Part shown: in pieces, positions 37,188 to 49,984 of the stretch
How positions within the stretch are numbered: the first letter of the stretch is position 1
Layout of the letters: the number at the start of each line of letters is the position of its first letter
Origin: Burhinus oedicnemus
Taxonomy: Eukaryota; Chordata; Aves; Charadriiformes; Burhinidae
NCBI GenBank assembly: GCA_008921705.1
Contig: VFFE01007127.1
Span: 131,550-195,549 of the forward strand
Length of the DNA: 64,000 bases
Direction: 5' to 3'
Translations under genes and position numbers: made by a program
The notes under the pieces: generated by a model
Told to the model about the DNA's origin: nothing
Database searches by the model: none
What the model saw: only the letters and a program-made list of their open reading frames with translations

Positions 37188-37550
37188 AGCGTTATAAAGT
37201 CCTGATATGGGACACTGCACTTCAATAGAGTTGTAGAGAAAGTCCCAATGCAGACAGCAAGAATGATCAGAGATTGAGAAAGCACAGACTGGAAAAACAG
37301 TGAAAAAATAACATTAATCTGGACTAAAGAGTAAAGACTATCGGCAGGTATCATAACGGTCTTCAAACACATCAAGAGGGCCACAAGAGATAGGAAAAAA
37401 CTATCTTCTTGGCTTGTCAAGAGTAGCACAAGATGTCATAGTCTTAAATTGCACCAAGGAACACAGGTTAGACACTAGGAAGGGTTTCCTGACTGAGGGA
37501 AGAAAAGCACTGAGATAGAAATTCAAGGACAGCTTTGGGCTCTCCAGCAT
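37188..37550 (+). mobile_element. Ancient CR1 LINE, right part after the insertion
   Basis: It continues the old ORF2: 'gggacactgcacttca', 'gagaaagtccc', 'aagaatgatcagag', 'acggtcttcaaacacatcaa', 'gtcttaaattgcaccaagga' and 'gttagacactaggaaggg'. The 37,121-37,187 stretch is too diverged to place. About 100 bases of the expected old sequence between the two parts are missing or unrecognisable. Confidence 0.7.
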
Positions 37551-38611
37551 TTGGATCAGGAAAGGTAAGGCACTGTCCATCAGGAAGAGGCGTGGAGGAG
37601 GTGCCTTTACCTTGAAGTCTTAATTTTCTTTGTTTCAAAGGGTAAAAAACACTTAGGAAGCAACCTAAAGACTGCCCAGCTGAACCTACATAACCCAACT
37701 GTTAATTAATTAACTACATTATGATAGTCGAGGCCATGGCCCCATCCACCACATGATCCACACAGGCAGCCCATCTTCCCCAACCGCTGTCTATCTACGC
37801 AGACCAGGTAGGGGTAAGAAGTATTATTATGCCAATATTGTGGAGAAGAAACAGAGACTTGAAGAAACCAAGTCATGTGCCAGTGTCATACAGAGGATCC
37901 GCCACAATAAAAGAAGAGCCCTGTCCAGTGACATAATCTCAAAATGACCCTTCTACTTAGGGAAATATTAAAGTCTATTCAATAGAGGTCTTGCTCAAAT
38001 ATTTGCAAATGCCCTGCTTGCGGCAGTACATAATAGGATATCAAAACAGTTTTATTTTTTAACAAATCTGCCTTCCCACATGGCATGCAAAATATTCGTT
38101 TGCAGGTGAAAGACTGCAACATAAACCTTCACAGCATTAATTTCTCATTAGAAGTAACCCGCACAGAATAACGATGGGGCTGGAGGGCAGGAGTTTGATG
38201 GCTGATGAGTGAAAGCAAATATTTTTAGCGATTTTCACTGAGTGCAAAAATAGATTTATAATAAGCCGCTCTCCCAACCTGGCAGGTTGCTGACAGCCGC
38301 AGCGGAGGCTGCAACAGGGCACCTCCCCTGGGCTGGCAAAGGGTCTCGCAACGGCCTTCGAGTGGCTGGGGGACAGGTTGGTCCCGCCTCGCCACCAAGC
38401 CACAGGCAGGAACAGGCAGTCCCTGCTCTGGGCAAGAGAACTTCACCAATGATTTCAAGAAACCCAAAGGGGCTCCCGGCGGCCACTGCTGCCCCCCAGC
38501 ATCATCAAGCCCTCGCTGCCACCTGGCTGTAGATAAGCCAGCAAAACCCAGTGCCAGAGCTGGCATTACAGATGCTTTCAACAGAAGTGAGTTTTCCTTT
38601 TAATAACAACA

Positions 38612-38613
<2 letters not shown>
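37551..38613. other. Non-coding stretch, probable HIVEP3 intron
   Basis: No gene recognised. It contains a possible MIR-like minus-strand segment at 37,810-37,905. Confidence 0.5.
37810..37905 (-). mobile_element. Possible MIR-type SINE fragment
   Basis: The plus strand reads 'attattatgccaatattgtgg', then 'gaaacagagacttgaagaaacc', then 'aagtcatgtgcc...gtcatacag', in the order of the antisense MIR core (counterpart of 'ggtcacacag', 'cagtttcc' and 'taataat'). It is strongly decayed. Confidence 0.5.
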
Positions 38614-38671
<58 letters not shown>

Positions 38672-38674
38672 ATA
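38614..38674. repeat. (AAAT)n tetranucleotide microsatellite
   Basis: About 15 uninterrupted AAAT units, followed by GA-rich sequence. It is likely length-polymorphic. It produces a repetitive open frame that is not a gene. Confidence 0.98.
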
Positions 38675-40611
38675 GAGAGAGCGAGCCTTTCAGCAGCATG
38701 CAGTGATGTTAGCCAGTGCAAAACTGCTCTGGCTTTAGCAGAGTATTACTGTCACGTCACTCCTCTACCACTGAGGCTTCTCCAGGGCATCTCTAATCAC
38801 AAAGAACAGCCGAAATGCCAATGGGAATAAATGCTGGCCTTGCTGCCTTGCTGATGCATAAACATCTAAATGGATCTCCTTGTGCACTGTCTTTGACAAG
38901 CTGAAGCTCCAGCCTTTACCCCAGTTTAGTTCGGGAGCATCCTATGAAATAGCAGGCAGACTTCTACTGATAAGCTACATCGATCTTAACTGGAAGGCAT
39001 CTGCCCCATCTGGGTTTTGAACGAAGAATATCAGATTAAAAGGGAAAAAAAAACCCAAAAAACCAAACCAAAGCAGCAGTCCAGGTTCTAGAGATAAAGT
39101 AGCTGTTATCACTCTCTCTAACAGGGCTGCAGGCTTGCCGGCTCCAGGCAATGACTCTGTGAAAGTAGTTTGAACACAAGTTAAAAATCCATATCCCAGC
39201 CAAGCTGTCCTCAGGAAGCCAGCGGAGGGTCAGGGCTCCTCTGACCTTTCACTATGCATTTCTGGAAGATGGTGGCACGGTCAGATAAACCAGGCAGCTC
39301 GCTGCTCTGGCCATCCCCTTGGCAGGTGCCTTCAGACAGGGAAGGACCTTGCTGCTTCTCCTTTTTTGTTGAATAAAAGCTTGCAAAACCATTTAGGTGA
39401 AAAATCTCTATTTCGGGTTGAAAACGACTTTGTAAATCACACAGCTGGTCTCGCATGGAGGCAGCTGGCAAGTCTCCTTTTGCAGTGGCTCTGAACAGGG
39501 CGATAACACACTGTTTAGCTCTGCTTTCTGATGCAGTAGTGGGTTTCTGCAGTGCTGCTGGCAGGATTCCATCCCTTCCCACCCCCCGCACCCCGGCACT
39601 GCACCCCAAGCGGGCTGGCGGCACAAGACGCAGCCGATTTAATGAGCAACTGAAAGCATCCAGGGTCTTGATTCCGCAGCTGAGAACAGGTACTAGCAAA
39701 GCTGAGGTGCTCAGGAGGTAACACAGCACCGAGGAACTAAATTTCTCTAGTGGCTATTCACCCACTAAGAAGAAGAAAAAAAAAAAAAATAAAATCCACC
39801 ATTTATGTGCTATTTCACCCCGCTGACAGGAAAGAGCTGGAAAGGGCCATTGCTTCTGAGCTTAATTACATCCGATGCTTCTAAGGGCAAGGGAAAAGAG
39901 TATTTCATGAGCCAAAACCAAAAAAGTTAATATATTATACTGCAGCAAGAACACAGCATCTTCAAAGCTTTCCCTCCCCACACCCTGAAGTGTGAAATTA
40001 GAGATTTTTTTATTTTTTTTTTCTCTCAGCAATGCTTTTTGCTCATTTCCTGCCTGGCCTCATACTCTTACAACAATGAATCAGGATTAATTAACATCAA
40101 TGTCAAGATTAAGATCATGCCTAACCAGGACTTTCTTGTCATCTTCTAGGGAATTCAACCAAAGCCCATGTAACGATGGGCTGACCACGCTGCCGGGTTG
40201 GGCTAACTCCCTTCACCCGTGGGGAGCTGCGGCTTTCAGGTGGAACCAGCTTGCCATTTGGCACAAATCTCTTGCTTTGGGGAAACTCAGACAACCTCCT
40301 CACGCTGGTTCTTTGTTTTCCATGTGCCTCTTCTAAACCCACCATCACCGTTTATTTTCATATTCCCAGGCAGGAAGCAAGAAGCCATGCAGAAGCCTGA
40401 CGCTGTGGTCCAAGGTGAACGAGATGCGCTTTTAGCATAAGATACCGCGAGCCACAAACAAATACAAAAAGGAAAAACAAGTCCAGCAGTCTGCGGTGCT
40501 CTGAAATCAGTGATTAGTAGCTGAGAAGGAAATTTCTCAGGATTCTCCTCCAAATATACACCTCTGACCTTATCAGGCTCCGTATTCTGGTAAGGTCACT
40601 CACTATCAATA
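38675..40611. other. Non-coding stretch, probable HIVEP3 intron
   Basis: No gene or confident repeat. Low-complexity A runs lie near 39.05 and 39.78 kb and a T-rich run near 40.01 kb. The overlapping open frames at 39.2-39.7 kb have no domain. Confidence 0.5.
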
Positions 40612-40672
40612 CATGGAATCGTAGAATCACCTAGGTTGGAAGAGACCTTTAAGATCATCGAGTCCAACCATG
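40612..40672 (-). mobile_element. CR1 LINE, very short 3'-end fragment
   Basis: Only the last 60 or so bases of CR1 are present: octamer-like 'catggaatcgtagaatca' and 'aggttggaagagacctttaa', then 'gatcatcgagtccaacca'. This is an extreme 5' truncation. Confidence 0.88.
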
Positions 40673-42106
40673 AACCAATTAAACTATGAACTTCCATGTT
40701 GCTTTTTGTAAGACCAAGGAGACCAGAAGGTCTTGTCTTTTTCATCTTCTGGGTGTTTGCTCAGCAGGCTATTGCAAGTTCAAACCAAGTATTTCAGCAA
40801 AAAGGTGGGACGAAAGGGTGGGATGCAACCCCATCAGTCACCTCCCCGTAGGGGACAGGATGTGCCTCCTCCGACAGGCAGCTCGAACCTCTCCAGCCTG
40901 GCAGGGATCCACGAAACTGCCTCTCCAGCCCAGACGGTGCAGCGGAGAGCTGCAGCGTGACAAGTGCGGTAACGGCTTTACTTGCAGACCCTCCGGAGAT
41001 CTGCAGCCCCCACCTCTTCCCAAGTTTTGTATACACATTCTAAACACAATGTTCTCAAAAGAAATCTGCTGTCAAGCCTGCCGTAGTGTCTATGGCAGTT
41101 CCTACGGCTATTCATTCCTCTTTCCCACAGCCATTATCAACAGTGTATCAAGAACAACAGAAAAATCATTCATGTGGCACATTTCTGGTGCTCGTTGGTT
41201 TCGTTTTACTTCAGTATGGCACTTCAGAAGTTTTTCAAAGTGTTAAAAAGCATGACCTTTGCTTTTATAAATCATTAAGAGAAGCGAAAAGAGTCACAGG
41301 TATGGGGAAGCGTTAGGCACTTTAACTTTTTGACATTTCTGCAGAGTAAAAGTACTCTGCCGAACTAAAGGAAGTGGAGTGAGGCTATGAACAGAGATTG
41401 AAGCAGCAGTTCATGAGACTTAAGTTTAGGATGGAATCGGTTATAGAAGAGAGTCTAAAAAAGAAAACAATCTCTTTGCAGCACACTGGCCTCCATCTCT
41501 GAGCAGAAAGCATCATATAGGCAGTTATTTCAGTAAAAAAAAAAGATGGCCAAACATATGTACTAATGACTCATTAAGATAGAAATATTTGCTTAATCTT
41601 CCCAGAAGTGCAAAATGAAAAATTTCACTTTCCAGTCTCCAAAATACAAATATCCAGGCCTCCCGCAACAGCGAGCAACCAGAAAGCTCGCACCACCCTT
41701 CCCACCCCATCAGCGGCGAGGACAGAGACCACACCTCCTGCAGATCCCCACAACAGTCCCTGCGGTCACTCTGAGGTCCAAAGCAGAATCCAGAACCTTC
41801 TGGGGGGTTTAAGGCTTTAGCTGCCTGATACAGCTACCCTACAACACGAGGAGCTCGATTTGCCACGGCGTGGTCAACAGAGGTGCATCTCCACCTTGCA
41901 CGTGCTGAAATGCCTCCGTATGATCATCTCCCTGGTCAAAAAGCCCCCACATATTAGCAATTTCTATGCTGCTCCTCACTTTCTTCAACCTTCTCATCTG
42001 AAGGACGACACGCAAGTGTAACCTTGAGCCCAGCGTCCAAGACTTAATTGTAATTTTTAAATTCCACTCATGTCACAGACTCAATTTGTACAAAGTGCAG
42101 CTGGAG

Positions 42107-42175
42107 GGCGGGGGGGGGGGGGGGGGTTGCCNNNNNNNNNNNNNNNNNNNNGGGGGGTGGCTGGGGGGGGGGTTG
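42107..42175. repeat. G-homopolymer region with a 20-N assembly gap
   Basis: Long G runs end in TTGCC on both sides of the gap (gap at 42,132-42,151), suggesting a tandem unit of G run plus a short tail that the assembly could not resolve. The plus strand could form a G-quadruplex. Open frames crossing it are artefacts. Confidence 0.9.
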
Positions 42176-42587
42176 CCTTATGAGAGAGAAGAAAAAAGTA
42201 GCAATTCTCTTCTGTGCAGAGAAGTTCTGCTGTACTTTTGCTGGATGACACACCGAAGAACCACAACTGCACAGCCCAAAGGAGACAAACGGCTGATGCA
42301 AACGGAAAACAATGCAGCAAAAGGAAGTCATTCTGTAAGGCAACTACTTTGTTCTTTCAGGGGCTTTTTGGGGTATCTTCTTTCCATAGAAAGTTTCCAC
42401 TACAGTTATTTAAATGAAACTCGTGTGTATTTTTGTCCTCGAACCTATGAGGCTGCATAGCAGGAGCTCTGCTGAAAATCAGTAACGCAACATCTAATAG
42501 TGCAGAGGTCCTGGTTCCTAGGTCAGAAACATAGAGAAAGAATAAGGAATGCCCCAAAACAATTAGTGAGCCACTTTTTTTAAACTA

Positions 42588-42625
42588 AAACCTGGGAAGA
42601 CCTCAAGAGATCATCTAGCAAAGCC
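42588..42625 (-). mobile_element. Possible eroded CR1 3'-end fragment
   Basis: The segment 'cctgggaagacctcaagag' followed by 'atcatctagc' resembles the conserved CR1 end ('ggttggaaggacctcaagag', 'atcatctagtcc'). No octamer tail is preserved. Confidence 0.4.
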
Positions 42626-44078
42626 ACTGGAGGTGTTTTAGTGGGGACAAAACTGTCTGCAAGCATATGAAAAGTGAGAGTCCAAAGCTACCTGTATGGG
42701 CACATACATCTTCATGGGATGGGGCAAAACAGGGAAAGGGAAGAGTTGAATGAACATTAGGAAATCCCTCCACCAAGAGCCATCCCATCACTTGAAACAT
42801 CTCAAGGCTGGACGAACATCCTCACACTATCAAGTTGGAAACCTGCCTTTTCAGGATGCAGATTTTCAATACCGTCATCTCCATTTTGGACCCCAGCGGA
42901 CTCAGGCCTGGGGGAAAACATCACCACGCAAGAGGAACGCAGCCTCGGTCAGAGCTTCAAAACCTGAGCCTGAGCCTCCGAGTGATTTTGGGACATCCGT
43001 GCCAGTCTCCGGTGCGCTGCCGGCCTTCCCCCGAGCGTGCAGATGGCTGAATACCGAAGCAGCTTTTGCTTCCTGGCACTGTGCAGCAATGCAGTGGCAC
43101 GAACACAGCATATAAAAGACCGTTTCTGCAGAAGATTTACAATCCGCCTCTAAACCCTCTAAAGGGGGTTAAATAACACGGTGAGCACGGGTTTCTTGTG
43201 GAAAAATGACTCACAGGAAGGATGGCAACAATGCATTGCTATAAAATATTAAACGTAATAGGTCTCTCTGCCCAGGACTGAAAGAATAAAAAACAAGGTA
43301 AGTGGACCTGTGTTTTTCTCCTGGTTCTCAAAGTCACTAATGGCCCTCTGGGTCTGCAAACAGATGTCAACAGCATACTGCAGGTACCACAATTTACTCC
43401 CTGCAAATTATTGCCTGGCATTTAATTAAAATTTTATTGTGGCGATTCCCATCAGCTCCCTCCACAGCACCAAACGGAACAGACTGAAGAGAAAAGTGGA
43501 TCTTTCAGAGCAAACGAGCTCAGTTCATCAATAAAATACTGTAGCTCTGAAAGGGGAAAAGAAAGTGTGTGGTAAGAGGTCTGGTTATCTGACGTTTTTT
43601 CCCTGGGCGGGGGCGCCACAATGCTGTTCCCGGCACTGACGCCTGATCTGAACCAGCCTGAAGTCGGCTGTGGGACGAGCCCGGTGCATGGATCATGTTT
43701 TTCTGCTTGGACTCGTTGGAGATCATGCAGCATCCCTTTCAGAGCAGCAGATGGAAGAACCACACTCAACAGTTCACTTGTCCAGCTTGGGAGGAAAGCA
43801 CTTTTACAACAAAAAGCTCCTTATTCCCCATTTCATTTCCCATGTCACAGACCTTTTAGGAACAATCCCAACCTTGTGGGAGGTTCTGTCCACCAAATGG
43901 AGACTCCTCAATGATTTGTGCTTTTTTTGCCCTAAAATGACAAATGACCGTTCTTGCTCCCGTTATAGCAGCTGGAGCCATTGGGGAGCTGGAGCGATCT
44001 ACTGCTTTCAGTGGATGAAGCAAACGGACCAGGTCTACTCGGTCCCAGACTGCTGCTCCATGCACTCCACCATGCCCA

Positions 44079-44829
44079 CATAGAATCACAGAATGGTTTA
44101 GGTTGGAAGGGAGCTTAAAGATCACCTAGTTCCAACTCCCCTGCCATGGGCAGGGACACCTCCCACTAGACCAGGTTGCTCAAAGCCCCGTCCAACCTGG
44201 CCTTGAACACCTCCAGGGATGGGGCAGCCACAGCTTCTCTGGGCAACATGTGCCAGTGCCTCACCACCCTCAGAGTGAAAAATTTCTTCCTAATATCTAT
44301 TCTAAATCTCCCCTCTTCCAGTTTGAAGCCATTACCCCTCATCCTATCACTACATGCCCTTATAAAAAGTCCCTCTCCAGCTTTCTTGTAGGCCCCTTTC
44401 AGATACTGGAAGGCTGCTATAAGGACTTCCTGGAGCCTTCTCTTCTCCAGGCTGAACAACCCCAACTCTCTCAGCCTGTCCTCACAGCAGAGGGGCTCCA
44501 GCCCTTGGATCATCTCCATGGCCTCCTCTGGACCTGCTCCAACAGGTCCATGTCCTTCTTATGCCGGGGGGCTCCAGAGCTGGAGGTAGCACTCCAGGTG
44601 GGGTCTCCCCAGAGCAGAACAGAGGGGCAGAATCCCCTCCCTTGCCCTGCTGCCCACGCTGCTGGGGATGCAGCCCAGGAAGCGGGTGGCTTTCTGGGCT
44701 GCCAGCACACGTTGCTGGCTCATGTTGAGCTTCTCATCCACCAACACCCCCAAGTCCCTCTCCTCAGGGCTGCTCTCCATCCATTCTCTGCCCAGCCTGA
44801 ATTTTGTGCTTGGGATTGCCCCAACCCAC
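44079..44829 (-). mobile_element. CR1 LINE, 5'-truncated
   Basis: Octamers 'catagaatcacagaat', 'ggttggaagggagcttaaag' and 'cctccagggatggggcag', then antisense ORF2 up to 'gtgcttgggattgcccc'. A minus-strand 117-codon frame (44,166-44,519) still encodes the ORF2 C-terminus ([17 protein letters not shown] block). The 306-codon plus-strand frame across it is an antisense artefact. Confidence 0.95.
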
Positions 44830-47800
44830 ATCTTGTACAGTTTCAGCTGGGGGCTGGACAGGAGCACAAGACCACCTTTTCTCCTGTTCACATTTTTCTG
44901 GTGGCTTCTACAAAAGCCAGTAACTACAAGCACAAGGGTACGAGACTTGGCAGCTCTGGAGCTTACACACAAGCTCTCATCTATCCCAGAGGTTCTGGCA
45001 ACGATCAGGTGTGCAGAGGTCCCAAAAGTGCCACTGGCTGTAAGAGAAGAAGAAAATCCTACAAGTATCTCATGAGATACCTCTGTCTGGATCACAAATA
45101 CAGCAATCCGGAATCCGTAAGCAAAACAACACAGACAAGGAAGGAAACAAGTCACATCCATGAAAGCTGATGTTCGATAGCACCAGATTATCCTGAACCT
45201 CAGTGTCCTTCTACCAGTTGAGGCCACCCTTGTCCTTCAAAAAAGAGAGGGGAAAAGCCAAAACACGAGACAAAACATCCTCAGCTGCTTGTGCATTTAG
45301 AAAAACTGCCCTCCTGATACTGGCAGACATCCACTGGAAGCCCTGAAGCATGAGACCCAAGGAAAGCAGAGTTTTCATGCCGAGCTGCGAGTGATACGGG
45401 ATGCTAAGAAAAACAATGGCAACCTCTCTCTGTCCACAGCCGGAGGAAAAAGAGGCTTATGCACACACCAGCTCCAGGGCCAAGACGGATTAACACCATC
45501 ATCTGGCCTAGAACTCACAATACTGGGGAAAACGCGGCTCCTCAGGCTTAAAACTAAGGGTCTCTGAAGACTTGAAGTATCCAGGGGAAGAGGAGATATT
45601 AGCTCCTCTCCAGGGTCTCAGGGGTTAACACAGGCACAGCTGAGATGCAAACCTCCCCCTCCAAAGGCTGCTGCTTTACTTCCCTGTGCAACTACTCTGG
45701 GAAGTCAGGGGAGACAGAGCTAGAATGATGGATGCAAAATTAAAAGCTCAATAAATAATTAATCGCTGAGGTCATCAAATTGTACCAATCTGTCCATCTC
45801 GCTCTCCTGTTAATCAGAGGAGTCTTTGTTTCAATGGTGGGTGAAGTGGTCCTGGAAGAACCATCATTTCTGCACACCGCTGCCATGAAGCTTGTACTGG
45901 GTGCCATATAAAACAATAGCAATAAATCATTTGCTGAATGTTGTAAAGACTTTAAGAGTGTTAAGCAAACAGAATGCCTCCAGAGATCACAAAATAAAGT
46001 GAGGGGCGAGTTTGAGTAACTTATTAAAGTAATTATTAAAATGCATAATTGCAAAACATCAAATATGTATAGCATAGAGAAAACCTCCTTTCCTCTTTCT
46101 GGTGTCAGCCTCTCCGCAAATGCCAATGAAAAAGAGCACTCTTAAGTACCACAAATAAAATACAGGGCACACATGAAAGCTGGCAAACCCACTGCACTGC
46201 CTGGTCACCATAACCCTTTCTCTTCCCCCGTCTATCCACTATCTCCCTTCGAGTTTTCCCTGCGATGAAAAGCTCTCTCAAGCTGGGACCACGCTGCCAG
46301 TTTCTCCCATATGTGCAATTTCTAGCATGTGATGGTGTTATTCTGTTTATAAATAAGTGGTTAATGACGATGAACATGAATGGCCAGAATGGAAGAAGTC
46401 TATCCCGTGGTTGTTGCATCCTCCAAAGACAGGCTGCTGGGCGAGGTGAACCAATGCGATCCAGTGCGTCAGGTCCCTGTGCTCCGACCAGCACCAACAG
46501 CATCATCCAGCCTCTGGACTGGGTCAGATCAGCTGCTTGACAAGGAATAATGACACCACCAGCATGTGAAGCATAAACAGAGGTGAAATATGAGGTTTAT
46601 TTCTACATCTAAGGAGGAATTGGGGAACCCAAACTGTAGTTTAGTGAGGGTAAATAGCTGATGTTTGCACGAAGTGCCAGTGCTTCACAGCCTCAGGCAA
46701 CTGCGCAGGACCTCTCTGCTTTGTGCTGCTCCTAAAAAATGAGTTTCAAAAGTCCTCTGGAAATTTCTTCCCCATTTGTGAACAGTGTTGTTACTGGACC
46801 CGTGCAGAAATGTCACGTTATCTGTGAGGAATACCATGCTACTTGGTTAAGCACAGCCTATGCACATCACTCCATTGCTGTCTAATACTTTGCAGTAAGA
46901 GATGACTGCCCAGCACCCACGGTGAGCCAGCAGCAGCAGATGAACGTCCTCACCGCTGTCTTTGGACATGGGATGACAACAGCCTTGGCTCCATGGGCTG
47001 CATGGCGTGGGAAGTGCCACGCTCCAGCTGCACGCCCTCCTCTCCCTGCAGTTACATACCGTGTGCTTTTCTCCCCAAATCCTGCCTGCACGGCAGGCGT
47101 GCTTTACCACGCACAAAGGTGTCATGCAGAAACTCCTGTGTGTGTTGAGCCAGGGTGAGACCCCGAGAGCCAGCTCACGGTTGGAGGTGGCTCCTCCAGC
47201 AGTGGTGGGTCCAGGGGCTCTCCCGCCCGGAATCCTCCCCCCGTGCCATGGCACACAGGAGATGTTCCCACACCGGGACACCAGGGCACGTTGGCATCCC
47301 AAATCCAGCCTCAGCCATGTGGTGAAGCCCCGCTGGTCTACTCTTTGTGGCCAGAGTAGAGTAGGACACCTGTAAATGTATCTAAAAAACCCCTCTCACA
47401 ATAAATGACCTGCATCTGTAACTCCTCATATTTCTCTAAGACAGGGTCCAGACCATCATTGGTCTGCAGGCAGATCCCATCTATCGTCAAACTTTTTTCC
47501 TCTTCAAAAGAAAATCCAACTAATTTTATTTTTGCTCCTGAAACACGATCACACAGCGCAGCACCAGAGTCCAAACACCAAACTGCCCCTTTTCCAGCAT
47601 GCTGGGTGCTCTTCTCTGCCATTTCACTTCAGCTGCTTCTTGTCTCCATTAGAAACACAGCCAGGAAAAATCTCCTGAAAACACTGTTCCAAATTAAAGT
47701 GAGCCCTTATGAAACCAGTATCACAGCCACTTGCTTAATATATTTCTCCCTAGAAGAACTTAGAGCGTTTCCTTGATGAACCCCCAAGCATAACAGTTTC

Positions 47801-49984
47801 CACAGTGATTACAGAAAAAGCAGCGGTGCCAGAAATAACATAGTTAAATGGAAAACATCCCCTGCACTCACTCTCACACATGCACACACCCATGGAGCGC
47901 AAACGGGCTCACCGGCACCGGGGACGTTTCCTCATGGTGACAGCCCAAGCACCGAGCAGCCGTCCCAGCGTAAATGCAAACAGAGATGGGAATGGAGTCA
48001 AAATATCAGTTTTTAAGTAGGTGTCCTGGTGATGGCACATGGGCAGGTACCTTTGACCCACAGGCATGCAACAGCGTACCCTCGAATAGAGATATAATCC
48101 ACGACCATATTCCAAAAGCAGCTTCCCAAGTACAGTATTCCAAATATTTTACCTAGCAAGAGGGGACAAAAACGACCCCTCCAGATGGTGTGTCCCGCCT
48201 GGTGAAAGGCAATTTTAGTTCTGACACAGCCCCAGTGCAAAAGCAGGAAAGAAAAGTACCAAGTATCGGAGCTTCTCTAAACCACCCCTCCTCAGCACTC
48301 GCATTCATTCAGTTATTTGAGGTCGAAGGCATGCAAAGCTGCAGTTTCCATTCGTGTGAAACTGTGTATTTTCAGGCCGCTGCCATGCTCCTCGTCCCCG
48401 CTCCGGGCTGCGGGCACCCCCGTCTGCACCGCTGCTGCCACCGGCCTCACAGTTCTGACTTTCCTCATCTATTTACTGCAATAGAGAGAGGGCCTTCAGC
48501 AAACACCTTTCCAAAGCTATTTTGTGCAACAAGTGCCCTCAACAGCTTCAAACTCTTTACTGGCTTATTGCTGTCAAGAAAAGAGCAAAATGAACTTTTT
48601 TTTTTTTTTTACCCTAAACTTTTTGCTCACCACCAGGGCACCAGTTCCTGCCCTCTCTCCACATCCCCCACAAGCATCTTCTCCTTTTTAGCTCTCTGTC
48701 CCCGTGTCCTTTCAGAGTCCTCACCAGCCAGGAGCCTTTTTTCCACTGGGAGGAACTCAACACGCTTATCCATGTGAAAAAGGATCACGTTTATCACCTT
48801 GATTTGCAATAGAATTTATTCAAGTATATGACCAACCTACTGTTCACTGAGGAAGGTAGCACTCTAATTTAAGATGGCAAAATGGGTTCAAAAAGAAAAA
48901 AACCAAAACCTAAACAACAATGTCCAGCTTAGATTTTTTTGTGATAGGTTTTGTGCTTGACACAACTCCACAAGCAGAAGCCTCCCAGGACAGGCAGGTA
49001 CATCCCCGACTGCCAGCGATGACATAGCTCCAGTTCAGAAGAGATGGGATTTGAGGATTTCTGTTACATTCGCGCACTTCATTTCTGCCTTTACACCTGT
49101 TTACTTAAAAAAAATTTAACTGCTGGTTTAACATTCTGGCATACCATCTCCTGTCTTCTGAATAAACCCGAATTCTGATTAATGCAAATACGAACGCAAA
49201 GTATTTCCTAACTTTGCAGCAAATCCCCACAGGTGGATGCCAGATCAAAACACGAAGGCAGCAGACCGTGTCTACGGCGATGAACTGCAGGCAGAATCAA
49301 AAAGCAACTATATTCCATGGAGACTCTAAGGCAACCAACACCTCATCTGGGACTTTCCCTTAACTTCTTTAAAGACCTAAAACCTGCATAATGCATAACA
49401 AAACCGACACTGCAGGCTTTTTCTTTAGCAGAAAAACAGCACGGCGCTGCCTTAGGGTTACGAAAAAATTCTTCAGTTGGGCAGTAATGGTTTTAGCCTT
49501 CCTCGCTTTACTGTTTCTGAATGCAAATGGCGCCATTCAAAGGAGGTTTGCAAAAGCAGCGAGGGTTCAGTTTTAATAAACGCTCCTCGAATTAAAAAGG
49601 ATTACCTTAGTAATGATACAAACCACGGCGGTAAATTCATCAGACAGTGAGTCATTGCTGTAGGATGCTATCAGATGTGAAGATCCAGCCCGTGCTGCTG
49701 GCAGATCTACTCGTATGGTGCGAGGAAGATCTTAGGTGATTCTTGGATCTCTTTCACCCATTTTACCCAGTTTTTTGAGGAGCTGCTGGGCCATCAGTGC
49801 TAAAAAGCAATAGCTTCCCCAGCCTGGAGTGCTCGTGAACCATAACTGTGAATCTTTACCATAATATGTTTTCATAGTTGTTTGTAGTCATTCACTGTAG
49901 CATGAAGCACTTAGAATATTATTTAAAACAGTATCCATTTACTTTTATTTAGCATTTTTTTACACTGGTGGAAAAAACTCTGTG
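44830..49984. other. Non-coding stretch, probable HIVEP3 intron
   Basis: No gene recognised. An AT-rich, motif-dense stretch lies at 45,735-46,080. A T run lies at 48,597-48,611. A perfect kappaB decamer is at 49,349-49,358. Open frames (46,847-47,302 minus; 48,190-48,777 plus) lack domains. Confidence 0.5.
49349..49358 (+). promoter_or_regulatory. Perfect GGGACTTTCC kappaB-type site
   Basis: An exact copy of the classical kappaB enhancer decamer that NF-kappaB and the HIVEP ZAS domains bind. A single exact site in about 64 kb can occur by chance, so function is unproven. Confidence 0.3.

Larger units (their letters stand above)
40673..44078. other. Non-coding stretch, probable HIVEP3 intron
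   Basis: No gene recognised. It contains the G-run/gap segment at 42.1 kb and a possible CR1 3' relic at 42.59 kb. The 186-codon plus frame at 40,686-41,246 has no recognisable domain and is probably chance. Confidence 0.5.

Noticed and set aside
38614..38674. Repetitive open frame over the AAAT repeat
   Set aside because: It is purely a microsatellite translation.
40686..41246. 186-codon plus-strand open frame
   Set aside because: No domain, no supporting splice or codon signal, and overlapping alternative frames of similar length.
44250..45170. 306-codon plus-strand open frame
   Set aside because: Its first two thirds are the antisense of the CR1 ORF2 copy at 44.1-44.8 kb; the remainder has no recognisable domain.
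48190..48777. 195-codon plus-strand open frame
   Set aside because: It reads through a T homopolymer (Phe run) and shows no domain or similarity that I recognise.
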